Positions 1 to 6,454 of a stretch of 6,651 nt of DNA are shown in pieces. The notes under the pieces were generated by a model. It ran no database searches. It was given only the letters and a program-made list of their open reading frames with translations, and was not told the DNA's origin. The stretch comes from Thermohalobaculum sp045106875 (GTDB lineage: Bacteria > Pseudomonadota > Alphaproteobacteria > Rhodobacterales > Rhodobacteraceae): the NCBI GenBank assembly GCA_045106875.1, contig JBGCFK010000452.1:1-6651 (forward strand), read 5' to 3'. Each line of letters starts with the position of its first letter. The first letter of the stretch is position 1. The position numbers and the translations under genes are program-made.

Positions 1-2
1 AC

Positions 3-758
3 TGTACCTGTGGGACGACGGTTGGTCTGACGGCAAGCATCGGAATGACCACACCCGACCGTGACGGGCTCGCCTGGGCGGAAACTGCCAGCACTATTAT
101 CCGAACGGAGGCCTTGCGCTATCCGGACCTGCCCGGTGCTGAGCCGGTTTCGAACTTCTGTCCTACCTTTTACGACTGGACCCGGATAACCAAGGCACAT
201 GATCTTGGCAAAGCCACAAAAGAGGAACTGATCGCGCAAACCAGGATGACCTACAACCAGCGGGACATCGCGCTGGTGCAGCTGAGCCGGGACCTCAAAC
301 TGCCCTCTGACACCGAGTACGCGCAGATCGGCGACGGCGCCCTGCTCGCCGCGGTGCGCGCACCGTATGTTGCGGGGTTCGGGCAGAATGACTGGCAGGA
401 CAGGGGTGGCGATAAGACAGTAATCGACGCGATCTTTCCGCCTGATGTCTGCACCGAAGGCCCGCAAAGTGCGATTGACGGATGCCAGCCCGACATCGAG
501 ATGCGGTTGGTCGACGCGAACGCAGGTAAAACCGATAGCTGTGCAGGCGACTCAGGCGCAGGTGTCTACGTCCCAGTAGAGGGTGGCCACATCGCGGTTG
601 TCGGCGTCGTATCGCGCGGGGCGGAATCCGGTTGCGGCGCAGGCGGGATCTACGCCCTCGTGACCGATAAACCGGTTCGCGATTGGATCCGCAAAGTCAT
701 TCCTAGCACTGGATTTTCCAACCGGTTGGTCCGGTCGGACCTGCGCCTTGCAAACTGA
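3..758 (+). CDS. Trypsin-like serine protease (S1A family), 5' end outside window
   Basis: Probably a secreted endopeptidase cutting after Arg/Lys. The frame is open to the left window edge, so the gene starts upstream. An in-frame ATG at 45 has no convincing ribosome-binding site and would leave out the catalytic His, so I do not take it as the start. Counting from that ATG, the catalytic Asp is D74 in RDIALVQL and the nucleophile is S170 in DSCAGDSGAG. D164, six residues before the Ser, matches trypsin Asp189 and predicts Arg/Lys specificity. The S1 wall segment VVSRGAESGCGAGGIY has Arg where trypsin has Trp215. C136/C147 and C166/C197 fit two conserved trypsin disulfides. The first two window bases end a codon of form nAC followed by TGT, compatible with the His-Cys of a TAAHC motif. 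If so, the His-Asp spacing is about 88 residues against 45 in trypsin, implying an insertion. It lies 21 bp upstream of a second protease on the same strand, so the two are probably co-transcribed. Fold assignment is firm; substrate and role are unknown. Confidence 0.9.
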   Translation, partial: CTCGTTVGLTASIGMTTPDRDGLAWAETASTIIRTEALRYPDLPGAEPVSNFCPTFYDWTRITKAHDLGKATKEELIAQTRMTYNQRDIALVQLSRDLKLPSDTEYAQIGDGALLAAVRAPYVAGFGQNDWQDRGGDKTVIDAIFPPDVCTEGPQSAIDGCQPDIEMRLVDANAGKTDSCAGDSGAGVYVPVEGGHIAVVGVVSRGAESGCGAGGIYALVTDKPVRDWIRKVIPSTGFSNRLVRSDLRLAN

Positions 759-766
759 TTTTTCAA

Positions 767-772
767 AGGGAG
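767..772 (+). promoter_or_regulatory. Ribosome-binding site of the second protease
   Basis: AGGGAG, preceded by AA, lies 7 nt upstream of the ATG at 780. This spacing favours the ATG over the TTG at 777 as the start codon. Confidence 0.75.
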
Positions 773-779
773 AATTTTG

Positions 780-1901
780 ATGTTCCGCATTTCAACTTCA
801 CTTCTGTTCACATCGAGCCTGCTCGCAAGCATGGCATTGACCGGCCCTGCATTCGCACAAGGCGCGCTGGATCAGAGCACCGCACGAACGCTTTCAGCTG
901 CAAGAAGTACGCATGCATCGGTGATACAACGCTCTGTCACGACCGCAGGACAGGCACGCGGCGCCCCCCGCATCATCAACGGCACTGAGATTGGGGAGGA
1001 AGCCCCAGAGGCTGTCTGGGCCTTCACGGTATCGATCCAGCGCGCGGGCGTCGTCGGCAGTCACTTCTGCGGTGGCGCATTGGCCAACCCTGTGATGGCA
1101 AAACTTCAGGTCCAGGAAGACGAAAACCTCGACGAAGCGAACGAGGGCGCCCGAAAGGCCGTGTATTTCCTCAACCGTTGGGCCAGCGGTGAGACCGAGA
1201 ACAACCTGATCATCACCGCAGCACATTGCGTGATCGATCCCGACACAGGCCTTACTCATCTGCCGAACGAGCTGGAAGTGGTGGCCGGAACCCGCACGCT
1301 GAACGACATCACGGCCCAGCGGCGGAAGGTTGCCGCCATCTTCGCGCATGAACTCTACGGCGAGGGATTGGAAAACGACATCGCTGTGATGATCCTAGAA
1401 CCTTTGCCGGAGGGAACCGACGCTGCAGGCCGCAGCCTGCGCCTGCCAGATTTCGCCGATTTCGTGAACTACTCGCAGACGACGGCAGCGCATTCGGTCA
1501 ATGGTTGGGGAGCCACCGAGCGCGGCGCGCTGTCGCCGAACCTGCTGACTGGGCGGGTGCCGTTCTCGGACCAGGATCGTTGTCATCGACTGCATCAGGA
1601 TATCGGTGCGCCGATGCCCGATGGTACATTCTGTGCTGGGTTTGCCAGTGGCGGGTTCGACAGTTGCCAGGGCGATAGTGGTGGACCACTGTTTCACCGC
1701 CCTGCCCGGGGTTGGCGGCTGGGCTTGCCGGTCCTCTCGGGCATCGTGAGTTGGGGTATCGGTTGCGCTCAGCCTCAGTTCCCCGGAATCTACACCAGCG
1801 TACTCTATCACAAGAATTGGCTGGAATGGATTGCCGTGCGCTGCGGCGAATATTTCGATCCGACATTGCCTGAAGACGGGGCGCGTTCCTGCTCCAGCTA
1901 G
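780..1901 (+). CDS. Secreted trypsin-like serine protease zymogen (S1A)
   Basis: A complete 373-residue exported protease from the ATG at 780. A Sec signal peptide covers about residues 1-26 (hydrophobic core, cleavage after AFA). A pro-region follows to R64, and RIINGTE marks the activation cut that frees I65 as the mature N-terminus. The triad is H149 (TAAHC), D200 (ENDIAVMIL) and S300 (QGDSGGP). D294, G326 and G336 match trypsin Asp189, Gly216 and Gly226, so cleavage after Arg/Lys is expected and self-activation at R64 is possible. Cysteine pairs 97/150, 268/285 and 296/329 match the canonical disulfides; C355 and C371 form an extra C-terminal pair. Between C97 and C150 there are 53 residues where chymotrypsinogen-type enzymes have 16, giving an acidic, charged insertion of about 37 residues before the His. 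The gene follows another protease by 21 bp. The natural substrate cannot be read from the sequence. Confidence 0.95.
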   Translation: MFRISTSLLFTSSLLASMALTGPAFAQGALDQSTARTLSAARSTHASVIQRSVTTAGQARGAPRIINGTEIGEEAPEAVWAFTVSIQRAGVVGSHFCGGALANPVMAKLQVQEDENLDEANEGARKAVYFLNRWASGETENNLIITAAHCVIDPDTGLTHLPNELEVVAGTRTLNDITAQRRKVAAIFAHELYGEGLENDIAVMILEPLPEGTDAAGRSLRLPDFADFVNYSQTTAAHSVNGWGATERGALSPNLLTGRVPFSDQDRCHRLHQDIGAPMPDGTFCAGFASGGFDSCQGDSGGPLFHRPARGWRLGLPVLSGIVSWGIGCAQPQFPGIYTSVLYHKNWLEWIAVRCGEYFDPTLPEDGARSCSS

Positions 1902-1965
1902 TCGCCCGTGATTTTTGCCTAAACCTCTAACTTGGCATGGATATTCGAGTTTTTGAAGTATTCGG

Positions 1966-2008
1966 AATCGCAAGGTTTGATGCCGGATCGGGTCAAAACC
2001 TTGCGATT
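1966..2008. repeat. Inverted repeat, 13-bp perfect arms
   Basis: AATCGCAAGGTTT at 1966-1978 is the exact reverse complement of AAACCTTGCGATT at 1996-2008. With a one-base bulge the pairing extends by TGA/TCA into the 17-nt spacer. It sits 65 bp after the protease stop and 86 bp before the IS5 transposase start. No T-run follows, so it is not a typical intrinsic terminator. It may mark the left end of the IS5 element, but neither arm could be matched to a second IS end because the right half of that IS is missing. Confidence 0.6.
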
Positions 2009-2083
2009 TCGTGCGCGCCTGCACGTAGGGGATTCCCATCTTGGCGGTGATGTGGTTCGTTTCCGGAACTGCGATTGACCCGT

Positions 2084-2088
2084 GAGGT
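2084..2088 (+). promoter_or_regulatory. Ribosome-binding site of the IS5 transposase
   Basis: GAGGT lies 5 nt before the ATG at 2094. A nearer ATG at 2090 is in another frame that does not encode transposase sequence. Confidence 0.6.
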
Positions 2089-2093
2089 GATGC

Positions 2094-2897
2094 ATGCGCC
2101 CCAGCAAACCAGACACTCCGAATGGCGATCTGTTCCGCGCCTCGCTGGAGGCGATCCTCGACCCGGAGCACGAGTTGATCCGGCTGGCCGCGCTGATCGA
2201 CTGGGAGCGGTTCGACGACGCGTTCGGGCCGCTCTATCACGAGGCCAAGGGACGGCGCGGATTGCCAACACGATTGATGGCAGGGCTGCATTTCCTCAAG
2301 CACATGAAGGGATTGAGCGACGAGGAGACCTGCGCCTTCTGGCTGGAGAACCCGTACTTTCAGGCGTTCTGCGGCGAGACGCACTTTCAGCACCGGCTGC
2401 CATTCGATCGTTCTTCGATGACCAGATGGAGACGCCGCATCGGTCCAGGTGATCTGGAGACACAGCTGGCGGAGACCATCGCGGTTGCCGTTAAAACCAA
2501 AGCCGTGAACCAGCGCCAGTTGGAGCGCATCACTGTGGACACGACAGTGCAAACCAAGGCAGTAGCGCACCCGACCGACAGCCATCTGCTGCTGCGCGCG
2601 ATAGAATGGCTGAACCGGACGGCCAAGCGCCACGACGTCAAGCTGCGCCAATCCTTCCTCCGGTTGGCGACCCGGGCACGGCGCGAAGCATCGCGCCTGA
2701 TGCACACCCGCGGCCACAAACAGGGCCAACGCTGGGTCCGCAAGATGCGCACCTGGCTGGGACGCCTGATCCGGGACATCCGGCGCAAGATCGCCGGGAA
2801 CGCGGAGTTGGAGGCGGTGTTCAAAGTCTGTCACTGTGCTCTAATTTCTGTCACCAATAAACATTGGGGCCAATTATTGGCATTATTGTTCCTTTAA
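2094..2897 (+). pseudogene. IS5-family DDE transposase, 3' truncated by transposon insertion
   Basis: The N-terminal half of an IS5-type transposase, which cuts and joins IS ends on DNA. Residues about 60-110 hold the typical N-terminal domain, including the block LSDEETCAFWLENPYFQAFCG, here residues 74-94. The first catalytic Asp is D149 in ITVDTTVQTKA. A basic Arg/Lys-rich linker follows (about 180-235), up to RKIAGNAELEAVFKV. The family is usually well over 400 residues, with the second Asp and the Glu further on. Here the gene matches only to V245 at 2828. Beyond that the frame runs into the neighbouring transposon end and adds 22 unrelated residues before TAA at 2895-2897. Catalytic residues two and three are therefore missing and the protein should be inactive. 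The fused tail is an accident of the junction. The gene converges on tniQ, with stop codons only a few bases apart and no terminator seen between them. Confidence 0.9.
2829..2850 (+). repeat. Left terminal inverted repeat (L1)
   Basis: Begins TGTCACTGTGC and ends ATTTCTG. It matches the reverse complement of 6455-6476 at 18 of 22 positions. The IS5 coding frame is lost exactly here, which fixes the outer boundary. Confidence 0.88.
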
Positions 2898-2902
2898 TTA
2901 TG
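2864..2902 (+). repeat. Left sub-terminal TniA-binding repeats (L2, L3)
   Basis: TTGGGGCCAATTATTGG (2864-2880) and TTGTTCCTTTAATTATG (2886-2902) resemble the inner repeat TTGTGCCATTAATTATG seen at the other end. TGTCAC itself recurs at 2849 and 2901. GCCAAT-T-ATTGGC at 2869-2881 is a perfect small palindrome. Such arrays are the usual transposase-binding sites in TnsB/TniA elements; binding here is inferred, not shown. Confidence 0.65.
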
Positions 2903-3829
2903 TCACGAATCTCTGCCGCCACCTGGCTGGTTACTCCGTCGCTGACGGAACGGACTAACTTGTTTGAGCGTTAGCTGACGTTGACTGACGTAGGCTGTCT
3001 CAATGCCCTGACCTGGCAGATCGATTATCTCGGTACGGATGAGACGATTCGCAAAACGCTCTTCGATTTCCCCCCTGACCGCTCTCAACCGACGGAGAAG
3101 CTGTTTTTGGCCCGGGAAAGCTCCATCGAACCGATACCATGGAGGCGCCGTCAACGGTCCGAGCAACCAAGCAGCCTTGGCTATTGGATGCGAGCAAATG
3201 TGTGCAAGTGTGACGAAGAGATTAAGGCGTATCGACCTGCCACCATAGAGCATGGCGTCGGCCGAGGGTGCAACGTTACCACATATAATAAGGACATCCA
3301 TCAACAGGAATGTGCGTTTTAGGACGCGCCGGTCGTTGGCGCCAACGGCATCACGCAGTCTTGCGGCGCCCGCCAAGGCGAGACGTTCGTGACGCGGAGA
3401 GAGAATGTCGTCAGTCTCGTAATGCCGATGTGGCCAGGTCGGTATCAGTCTGGTGCCGCATTCTTCGCACCGCAGGCTCCAGGCGAAGCGCCAGTGCCTC
3501 CGCTCGAACGCCTCGTCACCCGCGAGGCGGGTGCAGACAGGACAAGTCTGAAACGGGCGTGGCGCAACAAATACCGACCGAGGATCCTGGAATCCCGGGC
3601 TGAGCAAGACAATCACTTGGCTGATGTCCAGGCGCGCAGCAACTGCGAGTTTCTCCAGGTCGCCTGACGACGGTCTGACGGCGACATCTCCAAGGGTCCG
3701 CCGGTCGAGCCGGAGATGATTCCCGAGCTCTTCGACCGTACAATGATTGACCCGAGCCAATCGGCGCAACCAACTGGATAACATCTCATCCCTGTGTGGT
3801 CGCGGCGTGCACGGGAGAGGCCGGAGCAA
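2903..3829 (-). CDS. tniQ: TniQ family target-selection protein
   Basis: TniQ proteins help the TniB/TnsC ATPase choose the target site in Tn5053/Tn7-like transposition. The N-terminal signature PRPHRDEMLSSWLRRLARVN, an LxxHL-type helical region, and a zinc finger with pairs C96/C99 and C121/C124 (CPVC and CEEC, counted from the TTG at 3829) identify the family. The frame extends back to a TTG at 3895 inside tniB. I prefer the TTG at 3829, because it lies two bases after the tniB stop, suits translational coupling, and puts the conserved motif near the N-terminus as usual. This gives about 308 residues, shorter than the roughly 400 of Tn5053 TniQ, with no extra DNA-binding domain of the TnsD type evident. 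The C-terminal tail is basic (FRQRRSNQPGGGRDS). The stop codon lies inside the left-end repeat array. Family assignment is firm; the exact start is uncertain. Confidence 0.88.
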   Translation of the reverse strand: MLRPLPCTPRPHRDEMLSSWLRRLARVNHCTVEELGNHLRLDRRTLGDVAVRPSSGDLEKLAVAARLDISQVIVLLSPGFQDPRSVFVAPRPFQTCPVCTRLAGDEAFERRHWRFAWSLRCEECGTRLIPTWPHRHYETDDILSPRHERLALAGAARLRDAVGANDRRVLKRTFLLMDVLIICGNVAPSADAMLYGGRSIRLNLFVTLAHICSHPIAKAAWLLGPLTAPPWYRFDGAFPGQKQLLRRLRAVRGEIEERFANRLIRTEIIDLPGQGIETAYVSQRQLTLKQVSPFRQRRSNQPGGGRDS

Positions 3830-3831
3830 TC

Positions 3832-4680
3832 TCAGAAATCCGCAGGATGAGGTGTGTAGTCGACACTCAGCGTCCGATGCCAGCGCGGGCGCCAACCTTC
3901 AACCGCTTCGTCAGTGATCCGCTCTTCGCCGGATTCGATGGCGTCGATAGAGAGCTCCCTGATCGTTGAGAAGATGCGCGACGTCACACCACCCTTCACA
4001 GTCAAGAGTCGCCGAAGTGATCGGACCCCAAGGGTTGAGGGCCGCTCGAGCTCCATCGCCTGGATCAACGTTTGGATCAGCTGAGAGAATTCGAGATCGT
4101 CTTCCCACTGCGGCAGGTGATGCTCGTCGACTCGGCGCGCAAGTTGGGTGTCGCCTCGGATTGCATCGACGGCTTCGTTGACACCAAAACAGACCAGCGA
4201 GGTTTGCAAATCGTTGGTGAGATACCGGAGCACATTCAGAAAACGCCGTTGCTCCCGGTATGTACCGGCCAGCAGATTGTGGACTTCGTCGATCACGATC
4301 ATCTTTGGGCCGATCTCGCGCAAGAATGCGAGCGTGCGTATCTCGATCTCAGCCAGCGTGCGTGATGGTGTCTGCGGCGCACCGATTGTTGCCAGAATGT
4401 GCAGATAAAATCGCCGCTCATCGGGGGCCGGCGGCGCCTGAAAGAGCAGGAGCGGTCTGCGGGTCACCCCACCAAGTTCATCGTAGACCGGTGGAAACTG
4501 ACTGGCCATCCTATTTGCGATCATGGTCTTGCCGATGCCCGAGCTGCCATACACTATCAGGCCCGGCATCCTGGTTTGGCGTGGTGTCTCCATCAGCAGC
4601 ACCATCCGATGAAGGACGCTCGAGGCCCGACCAAAGCCTATCCAGCGGTCAGAACCGATCTTTTCGATACGGGGATCCAT
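3832..4680 (-). CDS. tniB: TniB/TnsC-like AAA+ ATPase, transposition regulator
   Basis: An ATPase that assembles on target DNA and recruits the transposase. From the ATG at 4680 (282 residues): Walker A GSSGIGKT at 45-52; Walker B MIVIDEVH at 127-134 with D131/E132; a sensor-1-like Asn in LVCFGVNEA (N168); and arginines in ARRVDEHHLP (182-183) suitable as the finger. The preceding RMPGLIVYG is typical for TniB. The open frame runs back to 4938, but that part is tniA sequence read in another frame. ATG 4680 overlaps the tniA end by 32 bp and gives a normal TniB length. ATG 4704 is the next alternative, with no better ribosome-binding site. It sits between tniA and tniQ in what is very probably a single transcript. 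All ATPase motifs appear intact, so the protein should be functional. Confidence 0.93.
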   Translation of the reverse strand: MDPRIEKIGSDRWIGFGRASSVLHRMVLLMETPRQTRMPGLIVYGSSGIGKTMIANRMASQFPPVYDELGGVTRRPLLLFQAPPAPDERRFYLHILATIGAPQTPSRTLAEIEIRTLAFLREIGPKMIVIDEVHNLLAGTYREQRRFLNVLRYLTNDLQTSLVCFGVNEAVDAIRGDTQLARRVDEHHLPQWEDDLEFSQLIQTLIQAMELERPSTLGVRSLRRLLTVKGGVTSRIFSTIRELSIDAIESGEERITDEAVEGWRPRWHRTLSVDYTPHPADF

Positions 4681-6340
4681 CCGGTCCGATATCCTCGATC
4701 TCATAGACCGGCAAGCTGGGATCGCCTGTATTGACGGCAAACATCTCGCTCTTGCGGAGCTTGCTCTTGTTATCGGGATCAACAAAACCCGCACTGCGTA
4801 CTTCCAGGCTGCGTTTCTCCCGAGATGTTTGTTGGCGTGCCCCATCGACCAGCCGTCGTTGCTCGACAACAATCCCAAACAGCAAGGTCTCGTCAATCGA
4901 GCCGTTCCCTGTCTTTTCCCGGTGCAGACGCCGGGCATGGCTGTTCTCCCAAAGCGAAATCGCAGGGCGCGTCAAATCGCGATAGCGTGCCTCGATCATC
5001 CGACCGTCTTCTGTTCTGAGCCAAATCCTCGATAGATCCCGCGGATCGTACTTCACGGTGAAAGAGGTATTGCCGCGACCAATCATCGGCGCGAACGCAT
5101 CGGACCAGTAACGGATCCTGAAGAGGTGAATCCCGTCGCGACGTAGCACCCTCTGCTCCTGTGGCAGAAAGGAAATGCGGAAGGCGTCCGCGTCACCTGG
5201 GCGCCGCCGAAGCACCGCATCTTGTCCCGCCTCCCACGCCGCCATAGGAGAACAGCCGAGCACCGAGTGTTCGGAATGATGGTACCGGCAAATCTCCAGC
5301 GCGAGCCAGGTCTCGAACTCGCTGAGCGTCATTGCAGCACCTGCGCTTGGTTTCCTCTCACCGCGATCCGCAACCGACGCGCCGGTCGTCCCGTGGAGTG
5401 TATGCACCGCGCGCATCGCGGTGCCGATCACCCGCTCGATGTGGCCGCCATAGTGCGGGCGACCAGGTGGGCGGTGTTCGAGTTCAATGCCCCACTCAGC
5501 ACAAGCCTGCTCGAAGGCACGTGACCGGAAATCACTGCCGTTGTCGACATGAATCCGCTCCGGAATGCCAAAGGCGGGCCATATGCATAGCACATTGCCT
5601 TCATCGTCGAGGACCCGGCGCTCGCGCACAGACTGGTCAATGCAGAGCGCGTTGGACAGTGCCGAGGGCGGTTCGTAGGTGACATACATCCCCGTAACCA
5701 TCCTTGTCGCTACGTCGATCGCAAACGTTACCCAGGGCCGGAGGTACGGCTTGCGTTCGATACTATCGACCAGGACAATGTCTGCACGCGTAGGATCGAT
5801 CTGAACGATCTCCAACGCGCGATCGACCCCACGTTTGCCAGCCACCGCCGCAAACCGTTCGCGTGCCGCCTTCGGTCCAAGTCGGCGCCGAACGACTTCG
5901 CGCTGATCAAGGCTGTCCAACCGCGCTTTGACTGTCCGCCGAGTCGGAGGTTGCAAGCCGCTCGCCCGGCACTCGAGCCGGATCTCCTCGACGACCCGCA
6001 GGAAGCTCGACCGCTCAGGTTTCAGATACAGTTCGCGCAGGCGTTGCTCAATCAGCGCCTCACGTTCAAAGTCCAGCCTGCGACTGCCCTTCTTAGGGCC
6101 CCGTCGCTTCGGCTCGAGCGCGCTCGATCGACCGTCCTCACGCACAAGTGCGTCGTGGTATCTGCGCGCCGTCCTGACCGAGATGCCGAGAGCCTGCGCA
6201 ACCTTCTCGAGAGCAGCAACAAGTTCGGAGCCGCGGAGTCGCCGCAACACGATCGCGCGTACAACCCGGGCCCGGTCGATCGCAAGGGTACGCGAAGCTT
6301 CCTGAAAAACTGGCTCATCATTCACAGGAACGGCCCCCAA
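4649..6340 (-). CDS. tniA: TniA/TnsB-like DDE transposase
   Basis: The transposase that recognises the element ends and joins them to target DNA. 563 residues from a TTG start. An N-terminal helix-turn-helix lies at about 38-65 (LGISVRTARRYH), followed by a second DNA-binding region to about 145. The retroviral-integrase-type core has D182 (VQIDPTRAD), D266 (HVDNGSDF) and E302 (GGHIERVIGT), giving an exact D,D(35)E spacing. HTLHGTTG (313-320) follows the Glu as in other TniA proteins. A Mu-transposase-type C-terminal beta-barrel covers about 390-455, then a charged tail to 563. In relatives this tail contacts the ATPase, and its coding end overlaps tniB here. No TnsA-type endonuclease is encoded nearby, so replicative transposition is expected. 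All catalytic residues are present and the frame is intact. The TTG start at 6340 is supported by GGAG 7 nt upstream; a GTG at 6325 is the alternative. Confidence 0.95.
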   Translation of the reverse strand: MGAVPVNDEPVFQEASRTLAIDRARVVRAIVLRRLRGSELVAALEKVAQALGISVRTARRYHDALVREDGRSSALEPKRRGPKKGSRRLDFEREALIEQRLRELYLKPERSSFLRVVEEIRLECRASGLQPPTRRTVKARLDSLDQREVVRRRLGPKAARERFAAVAGKRGVDRALEIVQIDPTRADIVLVDSIERKPYLRPWVTFAIDVATRMVTGMYVTYEPPSALSNALCIDQSVRERRVLDDEGNVLCIWPAFGIPERIHVDNGSDFRSRAFEQACAEWGIELEHRPPGRPHYGGHIERVIGTAMRAVHTLHGTTGASVADRGERKPSAGAAMTLSEFETWLALEICRYHHSEHSVLGCSPMAAWEAGQDAVLRRRPGDADAFRISFLPQEQRVLRRDGIHLFRIRYWSDAFAPMIGRGNTSFTVKYDPRDLSRIWLRTEDGRMIEARYRDLTRPAISLWENSHARRLHREKTGNGSIDETLLFGIVVEQRRLVDGARQQTSREKRSLEVRSAGFVDPDNKSKLRKSEMFAVNTGDPSLPVYEIEDIGPDGSPYRKDRF

Positions 6341-6347
6341 CGGTTAT

Positions 6348-6351
6348 CTCC
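6348..6351 (-). promoter_or_regulatory. Ribosome-binding site of tniA
   Basis: GGAG on the minus strand with a 7-nt spacer before the TTG at 6340. It is the main reason to accept this TTG over the downstream GTG. Confidence 0.6.
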
Positions 6352-6361
6352 GCTTCACACC

Positions 6362-6380
6362 GTGCCATAATTAATGGCAC
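6362..6380. promoter_or_regulatory. Palindrome at the tniA 5' end, candidate operator
   Basis: GTGCCAT-AATTA-ATGGCAC is a perfect 7-bp-arm palindrome 21 bp upstream of the tniA start codon. One arm belongs to the innermost transposase-binding repeat. Its position between the repeat array and tniA suggests that a protein bound here, possibly TniA itself, would block expression of the operon. No clear -35/-10 pair could be assigned, but the AT-rich stretch 6366-6460 is the only room for the tniABQ promoter. Confidence 0.5.
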
Positions 6381-6408
6381 AATGACTAAATTAATGGCAC
6401 AAGGTCAC
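6366..6408 (-). repeat. Right sub-terminal TniA-binding repeats (R3, R2)
   Basis: Two direct copies of ATTAATGGCACAA, at 6370-6382 and 6390-6402 on the plus strand, each followed by a GAC/GTCAC-like tail (AATGAC and AAGGTCAC). They are 20 bp apart, about two helical turns, and share the core of the outer terminal repeat. Confidence 0.75.
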
Positions 6409-6454
6409 TTTTAAGGGAACAGCAAAATCGTTGAAAACACTCAATTCTCTCAGG

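Larger units (their letters stand above)
1966..2828 (+). mobile_element. Truncated IS5-family insertion sequence (left part only; left boundary uncertain)
   Basis: The stretch carries the 5' part of an IS5-type transposase and ends abruptly at 2828, where the terminal repeat of the tniABQ transposon begins. The right IS end and the second half of the transposase are absent from the window, so the element cannot move on its own. The left boundary given is only the start of the inverted repeat. The true IS end could lie anywhere between about 1902 and 2080. The 192 bp between the protease stop and the transposase start hold no other recognisable gene. Confidence 0.5.

Noticed and set aside
894..1349. 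Minus-strand open frame inside the second protease gene
   Set aside because: Fully antisense to a protease with all catalytic motifs; no motif of its own.
1966..2008. Intrinsic terminator of the protease operon
   Set aside because: The spacer between arms is long and no T-run follows the second arm.
1395..2834. Long open frame of 479 codons on the minus strand
   Set aside because: It lies antisense to the second protease and the IS5 transposase, crosses both, and shows no protein-family motif. Long antisense frames are common in GC-rich coding DNA.
4705..4938. N-terminal extension of tniB to 4938
   Set aside because: This part overlaps tniA in another frame and lacks TniB character; the conserved protein begins near the ATG at 4680.
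5928..6370. Plus-strand open frames opposite tniA
   Set aside because: Antisense shadows of the transposase gene, arginine- and serine-rich with no recognisable domain.
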